From Prosapia bicincta (lineage: Eukaryota > Arthropoda > Insecta > Hemiptera > Cercopidae): 64,000 nt of DNA. Under the pieces are notes generated by a model, which worked only from the letters and a program-made list of their open reading frames with translations, did not search any database and was not told where the DNA came from. Within the stretch, counting starts at the first letter, position 1. Every line of letters begins with the position of its first letter. This document shows positions 36,801-50,879 of the stretch, piece by piece. The stretch spans positions 167,238,714-167,302,713 of the forward strand of contig JBAIZL010000002.1 of the NCBI GenBank assembly GCA_036971475.1. The letters run 5' to 3'. A program made the position numbers and the translations under genes.

Positions 36801-37939
36801 AGACGGGGAAAAGAAAAATATATTATTAGTTCTATTTTATTGATGGCCCATCAGCCTAGGTGATCCTGACTAATAATGGTGATAGCTTTAATGTTTCAAA
36901 AATAACATTATAGCATTCATAAAATACGTTTCATGTATATATTTATTATAGTTATTTAAAAACCAGAATTACGGAAATAGCAAACCATGTACAGTTACAA
37001 TAGGAATTGTTACCTGTTTTAAGGCTTGCCTTCATAGTGCAATTATATAAAATTCACTTTTCGAGATTAAACAGACAAAATAGACAAAACTCTATCATGC
37101 AATTATCCAGTTGACAATTAAGAGTTGTAGACGGTATAAATCAACTCTGTAGCCTTAGAAAAAGATATGGAAAAACAATCTTGTTTTAGGTGTTTTTCTT
37201 TACGTATCAATTATATTTTATTATTCTACATCACTATATACTAATGTTATATTCCTTTTCATATTTATATTTATCGAATTAGTATCGTTTGCCTATAAAA
37301 ATAAATAACAATAACTATTTATTAATAATTAATTTTAATCTAACTTTTAAGCAATTTTCCAAGAAAAATTCAATTATGTGTTTTAAACGTAGGAAAAAAC
37401 ACGGACAATTTAATTGTGAGTATAACCAATAGGTAGCAGATTTTTATAATTTTAACTGAAACAGGTGCAGGATCCATAGTTCATTATTGTTGAAATAGAT
37501 TCATATCAGACAAAACAAAATGGTTTGAAAATGCTGCGATGAAGCTACCAGACATTCTAATAAGTAAAATGTATTTCCAAATTTGATTTTATCCAGTTTT
37601 CAAAGTAATAGAGTAAAAATTACAATCATAAAAGAGAAATCATAGAGTAGAAAGTTCGGGTAGTCATAAACTATTGTTTAAGTGGTTAATAAGATTCACC
37701 GAACGTAATGGACCACAAAATTCAAGAATAAAGTTATGTAGAAATTATACGTAGAATGACCAAGATAAGGGATTTTGCTTGTTACTTATGGAAATGTAAA
37801 TTGCGTTGGAGCTAAATTAGCAGTTCATATAATCCAACGATCTTGTCTTCTCAGAGAAGGGTTAATTCCATTTCATCCTAACAAACAGTGAGTGTTGATC
37901 TGTAAAACTGGTAGTTATAGTTGGAAGAACCGAGAGATA
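33891..37939. other. gene-less AT-rich stretch with diverged direct repeat
   Basis: No supported gene. About 35,435-35,720 and 35,770-36,475 contain the same modules in direct orientation: CTCTGAGGTAATGGGCA at 35,439 and 35,770; a TTTTGACnAA...ATCATTAAAAAAATAAGTTA module at 35,495 and 36,230; and a CATGGGAAGCAA...TTTTTGTCAGCA module at 35,647 and 36,373. Confidence 0.6.
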
Positions 37940-38090
37940 TTTCTTTGTAATGACTGTGCAAATCTTGTGCTTTTCTTGTGAGATAAAACACTGCAGAAAC
38001 AACTTATTTCAAACGAATATTTTATTATGTCAAACAGCTTTCAACAACCACGTTCTCATCATCAGAGAATACTACAAGTAAATTCAGTTT
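37940..38090 (-). mobile_element. Penelope-like tail fragment
   Basis: The minus strand reads CTCTGATGATGAGAACGTGG, then GTTGTTGAAAGCTG and TTTGACATAATAAAATATTC. CTGATGA lies at 38,065-38,059 with GAAA downstream, the layout of the tails of the other Penelope-like copies in this window. No coding is left. Confidence 0.55.
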
Positions 38091-41000
38091 TACTAGTATA
38101 ATAAAAACGTATCATTATCTATTCTACTTGCATATTGCGTTGGAGCTATAAACAGCGTTTTTACTGTTAGTTGTAACAATAATCAAAGAGAACTAATACT
38201 GGGAATCATTAACATCAAATAAATTAAAATTAACCTAACATATTGCATGATTTTCAGGGATTAGTTGAGAGTTTATCGGTATTTTTAAGATTAAACAATT
38301 ATTAATTAATAATATTTATAATTATTAAAAATTAAAGTTATTAATAATATAATAATTTTGAGAACACTTCGCCATTGATTTATCCCTAATTTTGAGAAGG
38401 TTTAATATCATATTTTTTAAGCTTATCAAGAACGTATTGGCCTTGTACACTTTGGAGAATAATCGCTACAATATTCATTTACAGAGATTTTAAAACAAGA
38501 TAAATGCCTAAATTATAAATCGTGAGTTTGTCCGTAAAGGTATGTTTCATAAACAATAAACAAAAATCCATAAAATAAGAAAAACATTCTCTATCATTTC
38601 AAATACGAATGGAAAGGTGAAAATATAGTTTACATGATTAGAGACATTTAGTGAAAGCAATCAATAAACCTCTTAGTTATAATCTGGAACACCCTAAAAA
38701 TGTATCCAATTTTATTGATAATTTAGACATTTCAAAGTAACTGAAAAAATATGTATTTGAAAAATGAAATACGTTACCTGTTTAGTGAGTAATTTATATT
38801 CAGTAAGTATGTTTTAGTGAGTTCTAAAGATATATAACTTTTTTACAAAACACAGGTAAATGAAACTATTATTAAATTGTAATATTATTAGATTGTCTGT
38901 TAATTTTAATCCGTCTTTTACTGTTTAAGAGTTTAATATGTCTGAACTAAACTCCTATTTACAAGTATTATTATTTAATTATATCTCACGTATGCCCTTC
39001 ACATTTCTAAAATTTACTAAAGGGATTAAACTCTGTGGAAAATACAAAGCCGGAAGAATTATTGCATTTGAAAGTTATTTAATATTCGAAATTATTACAA
39101 TTTTATATTTCTAAAATAGTTATGAAATACTACAAACAGCGTTTCAACGTTTAATAGTGTTGTAGATGAAGTTTTACTTTATGTGGGTAATCAAAAAATC
39201 AATAACTTTGTATTGTTCAATGTAGAAGGCTCTAAGTTGTGCCAAAATTCAGTTTTATTACAATTTAAGTGATACCATATGATGATTTACATGAAATATT
39301 ATATAAAATGTAAAGATATTTAAAGCTTTTTGTGCCAAATTTTAAGGTAAGAGACCTTATCGAGACTTATGCGATTGTTACTAAGTAATATTATTAGAAC
39401 ATAGTATAGTACTAGGGATACATATTGTTACTAAGTAATATTTCTGGTTCGTTCACTTGTTAACTCGAACTCAGACAATTATTGGCATTAATTGATCTTT
39501 TTATTACATTTTTTACAATATTTACACATTATTTAACTTCAATCAATCTAAAACTATGTTGTATATAGCTTACAAGGTAATACTTGCTATCAAGGGATTA
39601 TGTTGATATATTACTCATATTTTTATCTTTCTTTAATCATAAATAGATCCCGTGGAAAATTGTAATAGTTTTAAATAATTTTCCCTTGCCGTTTTATTTA
39701 TAGTAAGATATTTTATGCTTCGAAATATATATATAGGATTAGTGAAACACATTTTTAGAAGTTGTGGCTCCCAGTCGATTAAAACCATGTCAGCGCTACG
39801 GTTATGTAGCTCTTTGACACTTTCTAAAGTATTTTTTCGCTTATGGTAACACAAGAGTCATAGTAGAAATGTAAACTTGAAGAACACTCTTTTATATTTC
39901 ACTGAAATCGTTTTATTATATTATAAATTGTATAATATTTTTTCCTCCTATAATTGCTTCTAAATTATTTTACTTGACATAAAAATAATACACGAGTATT
40001 GTAAACCATGTTATATAGCTGTACAGAGAGATTTAACCCCATGGACCTTAATAATTAGGTGCAACATTTAATGTGTTTTAGATGTTATATAAACGTCATT
40101 AAAAACCTATCTAAAAATCAGCAGCTATTCAAGACATGTAGTAAGTTATAATAATTTCACATTCATATTTATTATTATATAGTGTATGTTTGTCCTTGGT
40201 TAATGAGCAATACTTATAAAACCTGCAAATTCCCTTTACTATAATACTCTAAAACTATTATTCAATTTAGACTTTGTTTACATCATACGACCAAATATGA
40301 TTATTTTATTTTATTATAGTGAAGACTCTAAAATAATCCATAAATGCCATTTATTTAGCTAATAAATTAAACAAATTCCAGAAGGAATAATTATATCGTG
40401 GGAATGTTTTCCTCGTCACTTTTCCTGCGTCAGCAACGAACACCTAGGCATTATACAATGTCAATTCCTAAAATTATCCTGGATCTTAAAGTTATACGGG
40501 ATTTTCCTGGATCTTATTTGGAAATGCTAAATCAAGGTTAAGTATATGTGAATTACTTATGGCCAATACAATAGCTGTATTTTGCGATGAAAGCTATCAG
40601 TGAAATCATAGATCTTAAATATCTATAGTATTTAAACAGGTTATAATTGTATTGATATGGTTCCCAGATTATTTATCTTCAATATACTAATATTTTTGTT
40701 TGTAAATAGAACCCTTTTGTACACAAAAGAAATAATTTAAGGAACAATATTGTTTTTCTGCATTTATATACCTATGATTTTGGGTCTTTCAGTTGTCGTA
40801 ATATCTAGTTATTTTCAAATTTTTTACAATATTTTGAACCACAATAACTATTTTAATTATCTTACTATAATTTTTAATCAAAATAATTCTATTTAGATAA
40901 TATTGGGTTGTTTGGCAACACGATTGTGAAGAAATGTTAAAAGCGACGGTTGACTGTTGTGAAACTATTTGAGAATGTGTAGGTAATCTGTTTATATTTT

Positions 41001-41149
41001 AAACACCTATCATAAGTTTAAGTAGCATACTCTAATCAGAAAACATCAAAGATTAGTTTTAATTTTAAAAACCTTGAAACCTATATTGATTATTTTGATT
41101 GAAGAGTTTTTAAATCGAATTGATTCCCGAATTGACACCCAAAATTAAC
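38091..41149. other. gene-less AT-rich stretch
   Basis: No supported gene or clear repeat on either strand. The frame at 39,633-39,854 has no recognisable domain. Confidence 0.5.
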
Positions 41150-41580
41150 ACTCACAGTAACATCATGAACAAAGCAATAAAATACACACAAGATAACAAA
41201 CAAATTTAAATGAAGAATTGGATAACATTACAAAAATAGCAATAGAAAATGTATACAATAAACACCTTATACAAAACATATACAATAAATTTACGAAAAA
41301 ACCTTTTCCCTACTTAGGGAAAACAACCAGATCATATAAAATAAGATTTGAAGAGCATTACAGAGCATTCAAAAATAAAAATAAAAAAGCATCAAATGTT
41401 GCAGCACAGCTAATATCACATAAACATGAAATAACAAACTACGAAACCTAACCATACTTGAAATAATTATTAACCCATTAGAACTAAACTCACTAGAAAA
41501 TGCCACATTTATAAAAACATACACACCAATTTAATGAGCCTACATACAACATATACAGACGACGTACAATTCAAAAACAT
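41150..41580 (+). pseudogene. Penelope-like element, GIY-YIG endonuclease fragment
   Basis: The frame at 41,218-41,451 encodes ITKIAIENVYNKHLIQNIYN followed by FPYLGKTTRSYKIRFEEHYR and SNVAAQLISHKHE. The last two match the GIY-YIG nuclease of Penelope-like elements (YIGKTxRxxKxRxxEH, then a His-Lys-His-Glu segment). The Gly-Ile-Tyr strand is lost upstream. After the stop, a shifted frame still reads LEIIINPLELNSLENA, the family's C-terminal tail. The fragment is 5' truncated and holds no reverse transcriptase. Confidence 0.78.

Positions 41581-43866
<2,286 letters not shown>

Positions 43867-43920
<54 letters not shown>
43867..43920. repeat. (AT)n microsatellite
   Basis: About 52 bases of AT repeat directly following the palindrome. 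Confidence 0.93.
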
Positions 43921-43926
<6 letters not shown>

Positions 43927-43959
43927 AATATAATGTGTTGTCTTCTATAATTATCAAAA

Positions 43960-44100
43960 AACAATAAATTAATTCAAATTCAAGAATTATTTATTAATTT
44001 ATATTCAAAGATTTTGCATTGTTTTATTATTCATAACTGATGATGTTGGCTACGTTTATCAACGAAAAACTTTGTATATAAATTAGTAAATGAGGGAAAA
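43960..44100 (+). mobile_element. Penelope-like tail with hammerhead-like motif
   Basis: CTGATGA at 44,037-44,043 is followed by TGTTGG, a loop, CAAC and GAAA at 44,064-44,067, then AACTTTG. It is a single, direct-oriented copy of the motif found in the adjacent palindrome. Confidence 0.6.
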
Positions 44101-44129
44101 GTAGTTGCCATTTTTTGAGGGTAATCTTT

Positions 44130-44509
44130 TTAGGAATATTTATGGTCCAATCCACGATGAACTAACAAACTCATGGAAGATTCGATATAATGCCGAGTTG
44201 TATTACTTATAAAAATACGCAAATGACATCAAGTTTAATAAAACACGACATCTAGAATGGTTGGTTTATATCATAAGAATACCCACCAATAGAATGCCGA
44301 ACAAACCTTTGCATGCCACTATGATTGACAAAAGAAGAATTGGCCGACCAAGAAGACGTTATATACAGAACCTTGAGGGAGATTTAAAGATACTAGGCGA
44401 TGCAGTATGGAAAAGGAATGATAAAGACAGAAGACAGGACATTGTTAAGGAGGACAATCCACACCTTAGTTTGCATTGCTACGTAGAAAGAAAGTTATCG
44501 AGTATATAA
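44130..44509 (+). pseudogene. LINE ORF2 C-terminal fragment
   Basis: The translation reads IYGPIHDELTNSWKIRYNAE (44,138-44,197), then RMPNKPLHATMIDKRRIGRP and RRRYIQNLEGDLKILG, ending at a stop at 44,507-44,509. This is the C-terminal tail of RNase H-less LINE reverse transcriptases common in insects (pattern GRPRxRWxxxVexDLKxLG). There is no start of its own: the Met at 44,261 is internal to the family. 5' truncated copy; clade not resolved. Confidence 0.75.
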
Positions 44510-44754
44510 TATCGTAACTACCTCTTACAGTGACTAATTGATCACATTCACAAGTCCGGAAGGACCATTCCTTTCTCGACTGTTATTGTAATATACCGTT
44601 GTGTAATTATAACTGCAAATGCGTTACAGAAGTATTTCTTTTTTAAATTTTGGATATAATTAGAGTTTAAAATATATTCAATTATGTATACAACTATTCT
44701 TTGAGCTTAGCTTGTGAGGTTATGGTAAAACAAATAAATGAAATTTACAAAACT

Positions 44755-45540
44755 CACAAATTAATCATTTATTGACTCATATGCATTTCAATGACAAAGT
44801 AATCGTCATCAGTGAGTGTTGCAACTACTACCTCTAACTTACAACTAAAGTGAAAACAGTGTTACACTTCTATGTGTATAGTGTGGGCGTTGCCACAACC
44901 ACCTTTCAAAATAATAGTTATTAACATTACTTCTAAATGATTCATTAAATAGGGTTTATTTACCTAGCTCAATAAATACAAATAAAATTCTTATCCAGAC
45001 ACATAATTAAATATAAACAAAATAGGTAAATAATATTTCAGTATTATTATTCCTTCAAGATTTTAACCAAATATGTACAAGCAAATTTTCTACTTTCACA
45101 CTAATTACATTAATATAGAATTTTTAGTAGGTATTGACTCATTATTTACAATATTATTTTTATTCTGTTTAATATACAAAGTTTCCCACGCATCCAATTC
45201 ACTACACTTAACAACGTTTTTTAACAGGGTTACATCTTCTACTTTAAATTCGTGCTTTTCCTTAAACAATGTTTCGCCATCGCATATTTTTCTGGTCTGC
45301 TATATTTATCTTCTGAAAAATGTTCTTTCACCCTAGATTTAATATTTCGTCTTGTTTGGCCTATATATTTCAAAGGACACTTGCTATACTTTAGGCAGTA
45401 TATTCCTTACTTCATAGATATGGCGTCCTTATGGCTGCATATGAACTTCCTTAGGTTATTTGTAGTGGTAATTGTCCCGTTAAACATACTTTTATTTCCT
45501 AGAGATGTTTAATTTTACCACACAGGTGTGGATAGTGCCT
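44755..45540 (-). pseudogene. Penelope-like element, minus-strand GIY-YIG copy
   Basis: Read on the minus strand, 45,440-45,315 encodes GIYCLKYSKCPLKYIGQTRR and NIKSRVKEHF. Both GIY and YIG motifs and the following Arg are intact. Frame-shifted continuations read KHEFKVEDVTLLKNVVKCSE and ETLYIKQNKNNIVNNESIP, the family's C-terminus. The 3' tail carries CTGATGACGATTACTTTGTC followed by ATTGAAATGC (44,812-44,784). The copy lacks the reverse transcriptase. It is arranged head-to-head with the next copy. Confidence 0.82.
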
Positions 45541-45689
45541 CAATTTTAACCAGTTTTTCCCTTTTATTTCTTATTTACTCACCCTAGATTTGAACCCTGC
45601 TTTTTATATATAATTACATTTTTTTAAATTAAGTGTAGCAGTTGTCCTCTGAAATATATAGGCTAAACATTAATAAATAATAAAACTAG

Positions 45690-46290
45690 GGCTAAAACAA
45701 ATGTTTCCACGATAACAGACCAGAAAAATCTCCGATTGTGAAACATTGTTTGGAGGAAAAGCAGGAATATAAATTACACGATGTAAACCTGTTAAAACAC
45801 ATTTTTGAGTGTAGTGAATTCGATGCGTAGGAAACTTTGTATATAATTAAGAATAAAAATGATATTGTAAATAATGAGTCAAACCCTATTAAAAATTCTA
45901 TAATAAGGTAATTATTGTGACACAAGAAAATTAGACAGATTAGTTCTACCTTTTTGGATAAAATCTTGAAATAATAATTATATTAATACTGAAATATTAA
46001 TTATCGATTTTATTTATATGTATCTTTGTGTATGCATAAGAATTTTATTGTAATTATTGATTTAGGTATAAGACTTCTATTTTATGTATCATGTTCTAAG
46101 TAATTTTAATAACTGTTGTTTTGACAGGAGGGCGTGGCAACGCCCCCCCCCCTATAAATATAAAAGTGTAACCTCAATTTCACGATAGTCGGAAGTTAGA
46201 GTTTGTAGCAGCAGCACTCACTGATGATGATAACTTTGTTATGAGTCAATTATTGAATGATTTGTGAGGCTTGTGTATGTATTTTATTAG
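45690..46290 (+). pseudogene. Penelope-like element, plus-strand copy
   Basis: Inverted partner of the preceding copy. 45,715-45,905 reads in pieces as IVKHCLEEKQEYKLHDVNLL and ETLYIIKNKNDIVNNESNPI, with a stop inside. The GIY and YIG motifs are not included. The 3' end has a C-run (46,143-46,154) and ACTCACTGATGATGATAACT, with CTGATGA at 46,221-46,227. The long frame on the opposite strand (45,925-45,692) is a shadow. Confidence 0.75.
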
Positions 46291-48373
46291 TTTTATTATA
46301 CTATTTATTTATAGAAGCTATAATAAACGTACAGAATGATTGAAGTTCTTCAAAGTGGCAAAACTAAAGGCTCTAATTAACTGATAAACCAAGCTATAAG
46401 GCGTCGGACATATAATCTTATCTTCAAATCATTATTAATGTCAAGTTGATAGTATCTGCCAATTTCAAAAAAACTATATATGCTCTATTTAGCAAAATTA
46501 TTGAATAAGTATGGTTTAAATTTATAATGCCACTAATTTAGGTGGTGTTTAGGTGAAAATGAATTTTAAGGTTATTTATAATCAGATTCGATAAAATAAT
46601 AACTTGAAATAATTCACATCGTATTTGAAGTAACGGTTGAAACGAGAGATTATCTCGTAAGATAAATGCCAATAAACCATGAAAAACTAGATTGGTAATA
46701 AAATGACTATTTTGGCCCTGTAATTGGATTTAAACAAAGATCAGCAAAATCAATTCACATTATTTGATGGTTTTTCAATCGAAAGAGAGAACCAATGTTG
46801 TATCTACAGTGTTTTACAGATTATTTTAAAATTAAATAAATGACCTGTTTAAGTAGAAATGGTCCCAACCTCAAAGCAACAAAATGAACATCTAATAATT
46901 CAATAAAATTCCAGATAAACATAAGGAATCATATAACATTACTTTAGATATGATCAATTACTATAGTAGTAATGTAATTATCTATGATTAGAGGATTATT
47001 GTTTAATGAGTGCTCTAGTCTTATTTATTACCTTATCTAGTCCTATTAACTACTTATTATTATGCAATAACGAAAAAATATTGAACCTTGAATCTAAAAT
47101 TATATTAATCAAAATTTAAAAATGGGTGGAGTATGTTATTGTATCGTATACACTATAGTAACTAAGTAAATCAATACAAATGTGCTTTCATAACTGTCAA
47201 AGTTAAATGAAGAAGCTATTTTCTTTAGAAGAAGCAAAGAAATTAAGAAATAATAATTTAATACTTGTAAAACACTAAAATTATAACACTAAATGATTTT
47301 GAAAAATAAATGTAGGAAGAATATACGAAGGAATTTCGTTTACTACTTTATATGAAAGGTTATAAATAACCGTCTATTAAAATTATATCGATAACCAGGT
47401 AAAAGTAGGGAGTTGTCGTTGATAGAGTGGGCGTTTACAAGAATATTTATTGCCTGTAATTTAAATTGTCGGTCATTATTTTGTTTTCATGATACTGGGG
47501 CTTTCATATAATGGGAGGTGAAGAAATGTTAATTTACCTTGTGGCATTATGTTACAATAAATTTATATGAACACTTTCAGCCACCTTTTAAAAAATATTA
47601 CGTTATTACTAATCATTTAATATGTTTAGGACTAATAAACAGAAAATTTGAAAAAACTAGGGTTTAACTATTAGTCTATCATAAGTATATTAAAAAAAAA
47701 TAATTTCAAATATATTGGTATACATTTAATAACAATAATCATTCTAAAGAGACAATAGTTTGAAAAACAACCACCCCGAATTTAGTCTTTTGGTATTTTT
47801 AAAAATAAAATAATAATAATAACTAAAAGTTTCAGAAATATTTGCATCAATACAGTCATAAATATGTTTCCTAAATTTTGTCGTTATTTGTGTTTTCGTT
47901 CATAAAACATGCGGTAAAACGCATAGGTTTATTTATTATTTCGATGATTACTATCAACACCTAATAAACTGTTCGACCTCAAGATATCATTTATAACTAT
48001 TTTGTAGAGGTTTATTTATTGTTTCTATAGTATAAAAAAATTTTTTTAAATTTAAATTTGTAATATTTCTAGACAATGATATTTTTCTATCACATAAATT
48101 GTATTGCATTACAAGAAAATAATTAAAATATTTTTAAAAAATGAAAGCATGTATGAAGTGAAGTATTAGACCTAAAACGTTCAATTAAATAGCATTGCCA
48201 ACGTTTAATTTACTTATAAAGTAAAGGAATATCGTGCCCTTTTAGTCACCCAGAACCTTTTTAAAGCCCCAAATCGTAAATTTAATCCTTAATTATCTAT
48301 AATGCAGTATGCAAGGCGAGGAAATGCAAAATCTTGGTTGTAAAATATTATAGTTTTTTTGAAGCAGCCTAAT

Positions 48374-48377
<4 letters not shown>
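46291..48377. other. gene-less AT-rich stretch
   Basis: No supported gene, repeat family or RNA gene on either strand. Confidence 0.5.

Positions 48378-48433
<56 letters not shown>
48378..48433. repeat. (AT)n microsatellite
   Basis: About 55 bases, bordering the unit that follows. Confidence 0.93.
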
Positions 48434-48435
<2 letters not shown>

Positions 48436-48595
48436 CAATATATTTTCTTGTGTATTAATAAAGAACAAAAGTCAAAATACAAATACAAGAATTGTATTTG
48501 AATTTACAATTCAAAACTTTTCGTTGGCTAACAGTACCAACATCATCAGGAATATTAAACAATACAATTCTTGTATTTATATTTTGACTTTTGTT

Positions 48596-48599
<4 letters not shown>
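48434..48599 (-). repeat. hammerhead-like unit inside a 37-bp inverted repeat
   Basis: Outer arms at about 48,460-48,496 and 48,563-48,599 are inverse complements (AAAGAACAAAAGTCAAAATA and onward). Between them is one minus-strand motif: ATTCCTGATGATGTTGG, loop, CCAACGAAAAGTTTTGAATT (48,553-48,511). CTGATGA and CGAAA are both intact. (AT)n tracts flank both sides. Confidence 0.82.

Positions 48600-48634
<35 letters not shown>
48600..48634. repeat. (TA)n microsatellite
   Basis: About 34 bases between two hammerhead-like units. Confidence 0.92.
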
Positions 48635-48637
<3 letters not shown>

Positions 48638-48642
48638 TAAAC

Positions 48643-48857
48643 CAACATAGGTTATTCAAATACAAGAATTTTTATTATTTTATATCCAAAGCTTTTCGTT
48701 GGCAAACAGTACCAACATCATCAGGAATGAAAATTACAAGTAATTTAAGTAATTGCAAGATTGTAATTTTCATTCCTGATGATGTTGGTACTGTTTGCCA
48801 ACGAAAAGCTTTGGATATAAAATAATAAATATTCTTGTATTTGAATAACCTATGTTG
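48643..48857. repeat. palindrome with two intact hammerhead-like motifs
   Basis: Two 96-base arms (48,643-48,738 and 48,762-48,857) are nearly perfect inverse complements across a 23-base spacer. The forward motif is at 48,772-48,816: ATTC, CTGATGA (48,776-48,782), T, GTTGG, an 8-base loop, CCAAC, GAAA (48,803-48,806), AGCTTT, GGAT. The inverse motif is at 48,684-48,728. The trailer sequence differs from the 43.7-kb family, so this is a second subfamily. Confidence 0.87.
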
Positions 48858-48882
48858 TTTTAAAATATTAAACAAGAAAACG

Positions 48883-48885
<3 letters not shown>

Positions 48886-48958
<73 letters not shown>
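48886..48958. repeat. (AT)n microsatellite
   Basis: About 72 bases of AT repeat downstream of the palindrome. Confidence 0.94.
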
Positions 48959-48962
<4 letters not shown>

Positions 48963-49150
48963 AAGATGAATAGTTTATTCTAGAGTATATCCGTTCGTTC
49001 TGCAGTGCATAAAACCGCATTTACGACGTTTCGCTCTTATCTCAACTAGTATTGACTCGCTCTTCAACTGCAATTTTATGTGCTGCAGAAAAAACATCCA
49101 TACTCCAGATAATAACTATTCATCAGAATTCTCAATCCATGAAGGAATAC

Positions 49151-49187
49151 GTATATATATATATATATATATATACATATGTGTGGT

Positions 49188-49248
<61 letters not shown>

Positions 49249-49255
49249 GTGTGGT

Positions 49256-49311
<56 letters not shown>
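49151..49311. repeat. alternating (AT)n and (GT)n microsatellites
   Basis: Two near-identical modules of (AT)n, CATATGTGTGG, TTGTGTGTG, then (AT)n follow one another. Predicted Tyr-Ile frames are artefacts of the repeat. Confidence 0.93.
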
Positions 49312-49315
<4 letters not shown>

Positions 49316-49739
49316 TTAAACACTGATTGCATGCTATATTTTTTTTGAAGTGAAGTCATTGTTTATTAAAGTTTCTCTTACAAAGTATGTTTATATTGTA
49401 AATTAATTAAGTTTCTTGCGATGTGAGAACAAACTTGTTTACGGTATTACAAATTACTTGTTCTATTTTTCGCATTAATCTTTTGTAGTTCTTTCTATTC
49501 TTACAACGACCTAGAACATAGCGGTTCAACTGCGCCTTTAAAGAAACGGTATTTTCTAGAATAACACACATCGTGTATATTGCAAAAGGACTTATTGACT
49601 TCTGAAATTTTTTAATACAACACTCTCTTCAGAAATTTGGAAGTTTTCTTCAAGTACCGGCATAAGGTAATAAATATAGACATTTAAGTATTGCATCTGT
49701 CCCCGCTTGTTCATATTAAATTTCCAATTTCGTCTTATA

Positions 49740-50161
49740 AACTTTTATGACGTTTTTATTTTTCTTCCCCAGTCATTGCTTCGGTGATAAGATCACGCAA
49801 ACGTTTTCGTGGTCGTCCTTTTTTTCCTCTCTCAGGGATAATGCATTCTAATACCTTTCGGAGTTCCCTGTCCTATGCCACCCTCTTCACATGACCAAAC
49901 GATGTCAATTGTCTTTTTACAATCTCCTACCTTATATTTTCATCCCTTTTCGATTAAAATGTTTTTCATTTCTGTCGTTTTAAGTCTCGATTCACAGCAG
50001 CTTTGCAGTTAACAGTTATTTCAATTCGTCGTTAAATTTTTTATTATTAGTTTTGGTCACATCCCATACCTCTGAACTGTATAGTTTAACGATGTGATCA
50101 ATACTTGTATACATGTGTTTCTTAGTTTCATTCGTGATTGGATTTTGCCAGAGAGGCAAGA
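49740..50161 (-). pseudogene. LINE ORF2 C-terminal half (3' side of a split copy)
   Basis: The minus strand reads QNPITNETKKHMYTSIDHIV and KLYSSEVWDVTKTNNKKFND (50,150-50,030). Broken frames follow: IDIVWSCEEGGIGQGTP and REERKGRPRKRLRDLITEAM (about 49,850-49,765). These match the post-RT region and the GRPRKRWRD tail of RNase H-less insect LINEs. Many stops and frameshifts. The reading continues on the other side of the TTAA-bounded insertion. Confidence 0.72.
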
Positions 50162-50165
50162 TTAA

Positions 50166-50867
50166 CCTTCGAGAGGGCGCATAGAGTTTAAAACGGGAGA
50201 AGGCGCTTGCGGAGGTTTATTTCGCAAAAATACCTTTTAAAATTTAAACTGTTTACGATTTTATATTTAGGCGACTTCACAAGTTATTACTATATAAATA
50301 TATTGTATAAATCATTTCAGTCATCATTGTTGTACAATTTTATTTTTCTAAACGTCATATGTCTAAACGTGTAAGCAATGTATACTAAACCACTGTTTTC
50401 ATTACGTGAGAGGCGTGTGCGGGTTATTTTTCTGTAATGAATTCTACGTCTAAACGTATAGAATATATTATCGTGATAATATGCCCTACATATAAGAATA
50501 TGAAACTAATCATAATTTTCAGTGAAAATATTTATAGTAAAATATATAGCCCTAAAATATAGTGGATGAAAAAAAAATATTGTCTTTATAACAATGTAAA
50601 TAACTGCTCTAGGAATTCCTCACAAACAACCTACACGACAGGGTGCTTGCAGACGAAACCTACGCGATTGCCAAGCGACAGATTTGAAAGCGATTGACAA
50701 AGATTAAATTCACACTAACGCTACTTAGGAAAAATTAACAAAAATAGATTGGGCCGTTTCCTAGAATGCAGGTTGTAAAGTAACGAGATGGAAATAAACA
50801 TCTGACAACTGGAAAGACGTTTTCTTAACAAATAATCATACGTGCAGAGAAAAACACCTCTCGAGGG
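50166..50867. mobile_element. TTAA-flanked piggyBac-type MITE, 702 bp
   Basis: The inverted ends CCTTCGAGAGGGC (50,166) and, read in reverse, CCCTCGAGAGGTG (50,867) match at 11 of 13 positions. TTAA lies directly outside both (50,162-50,165 and 50,868-50,871). There is no coding. The flanking LINE reading frame joins across it, which confirms insertion of a discrete element. TTAA duplication and CCY ends indicate the piggyBac superfamily. Confidence 0.82.
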
Positions 50868-50879
50868 TTAAGGTAGATT

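Noticed and set aside
45073..45512. Plus-strand open frames rich in Phe and Leu, membrane-protein-like
   Set aside because: They are the complement of the minus-strand Penelope-like GIY-YIG region, which explains the sequence.
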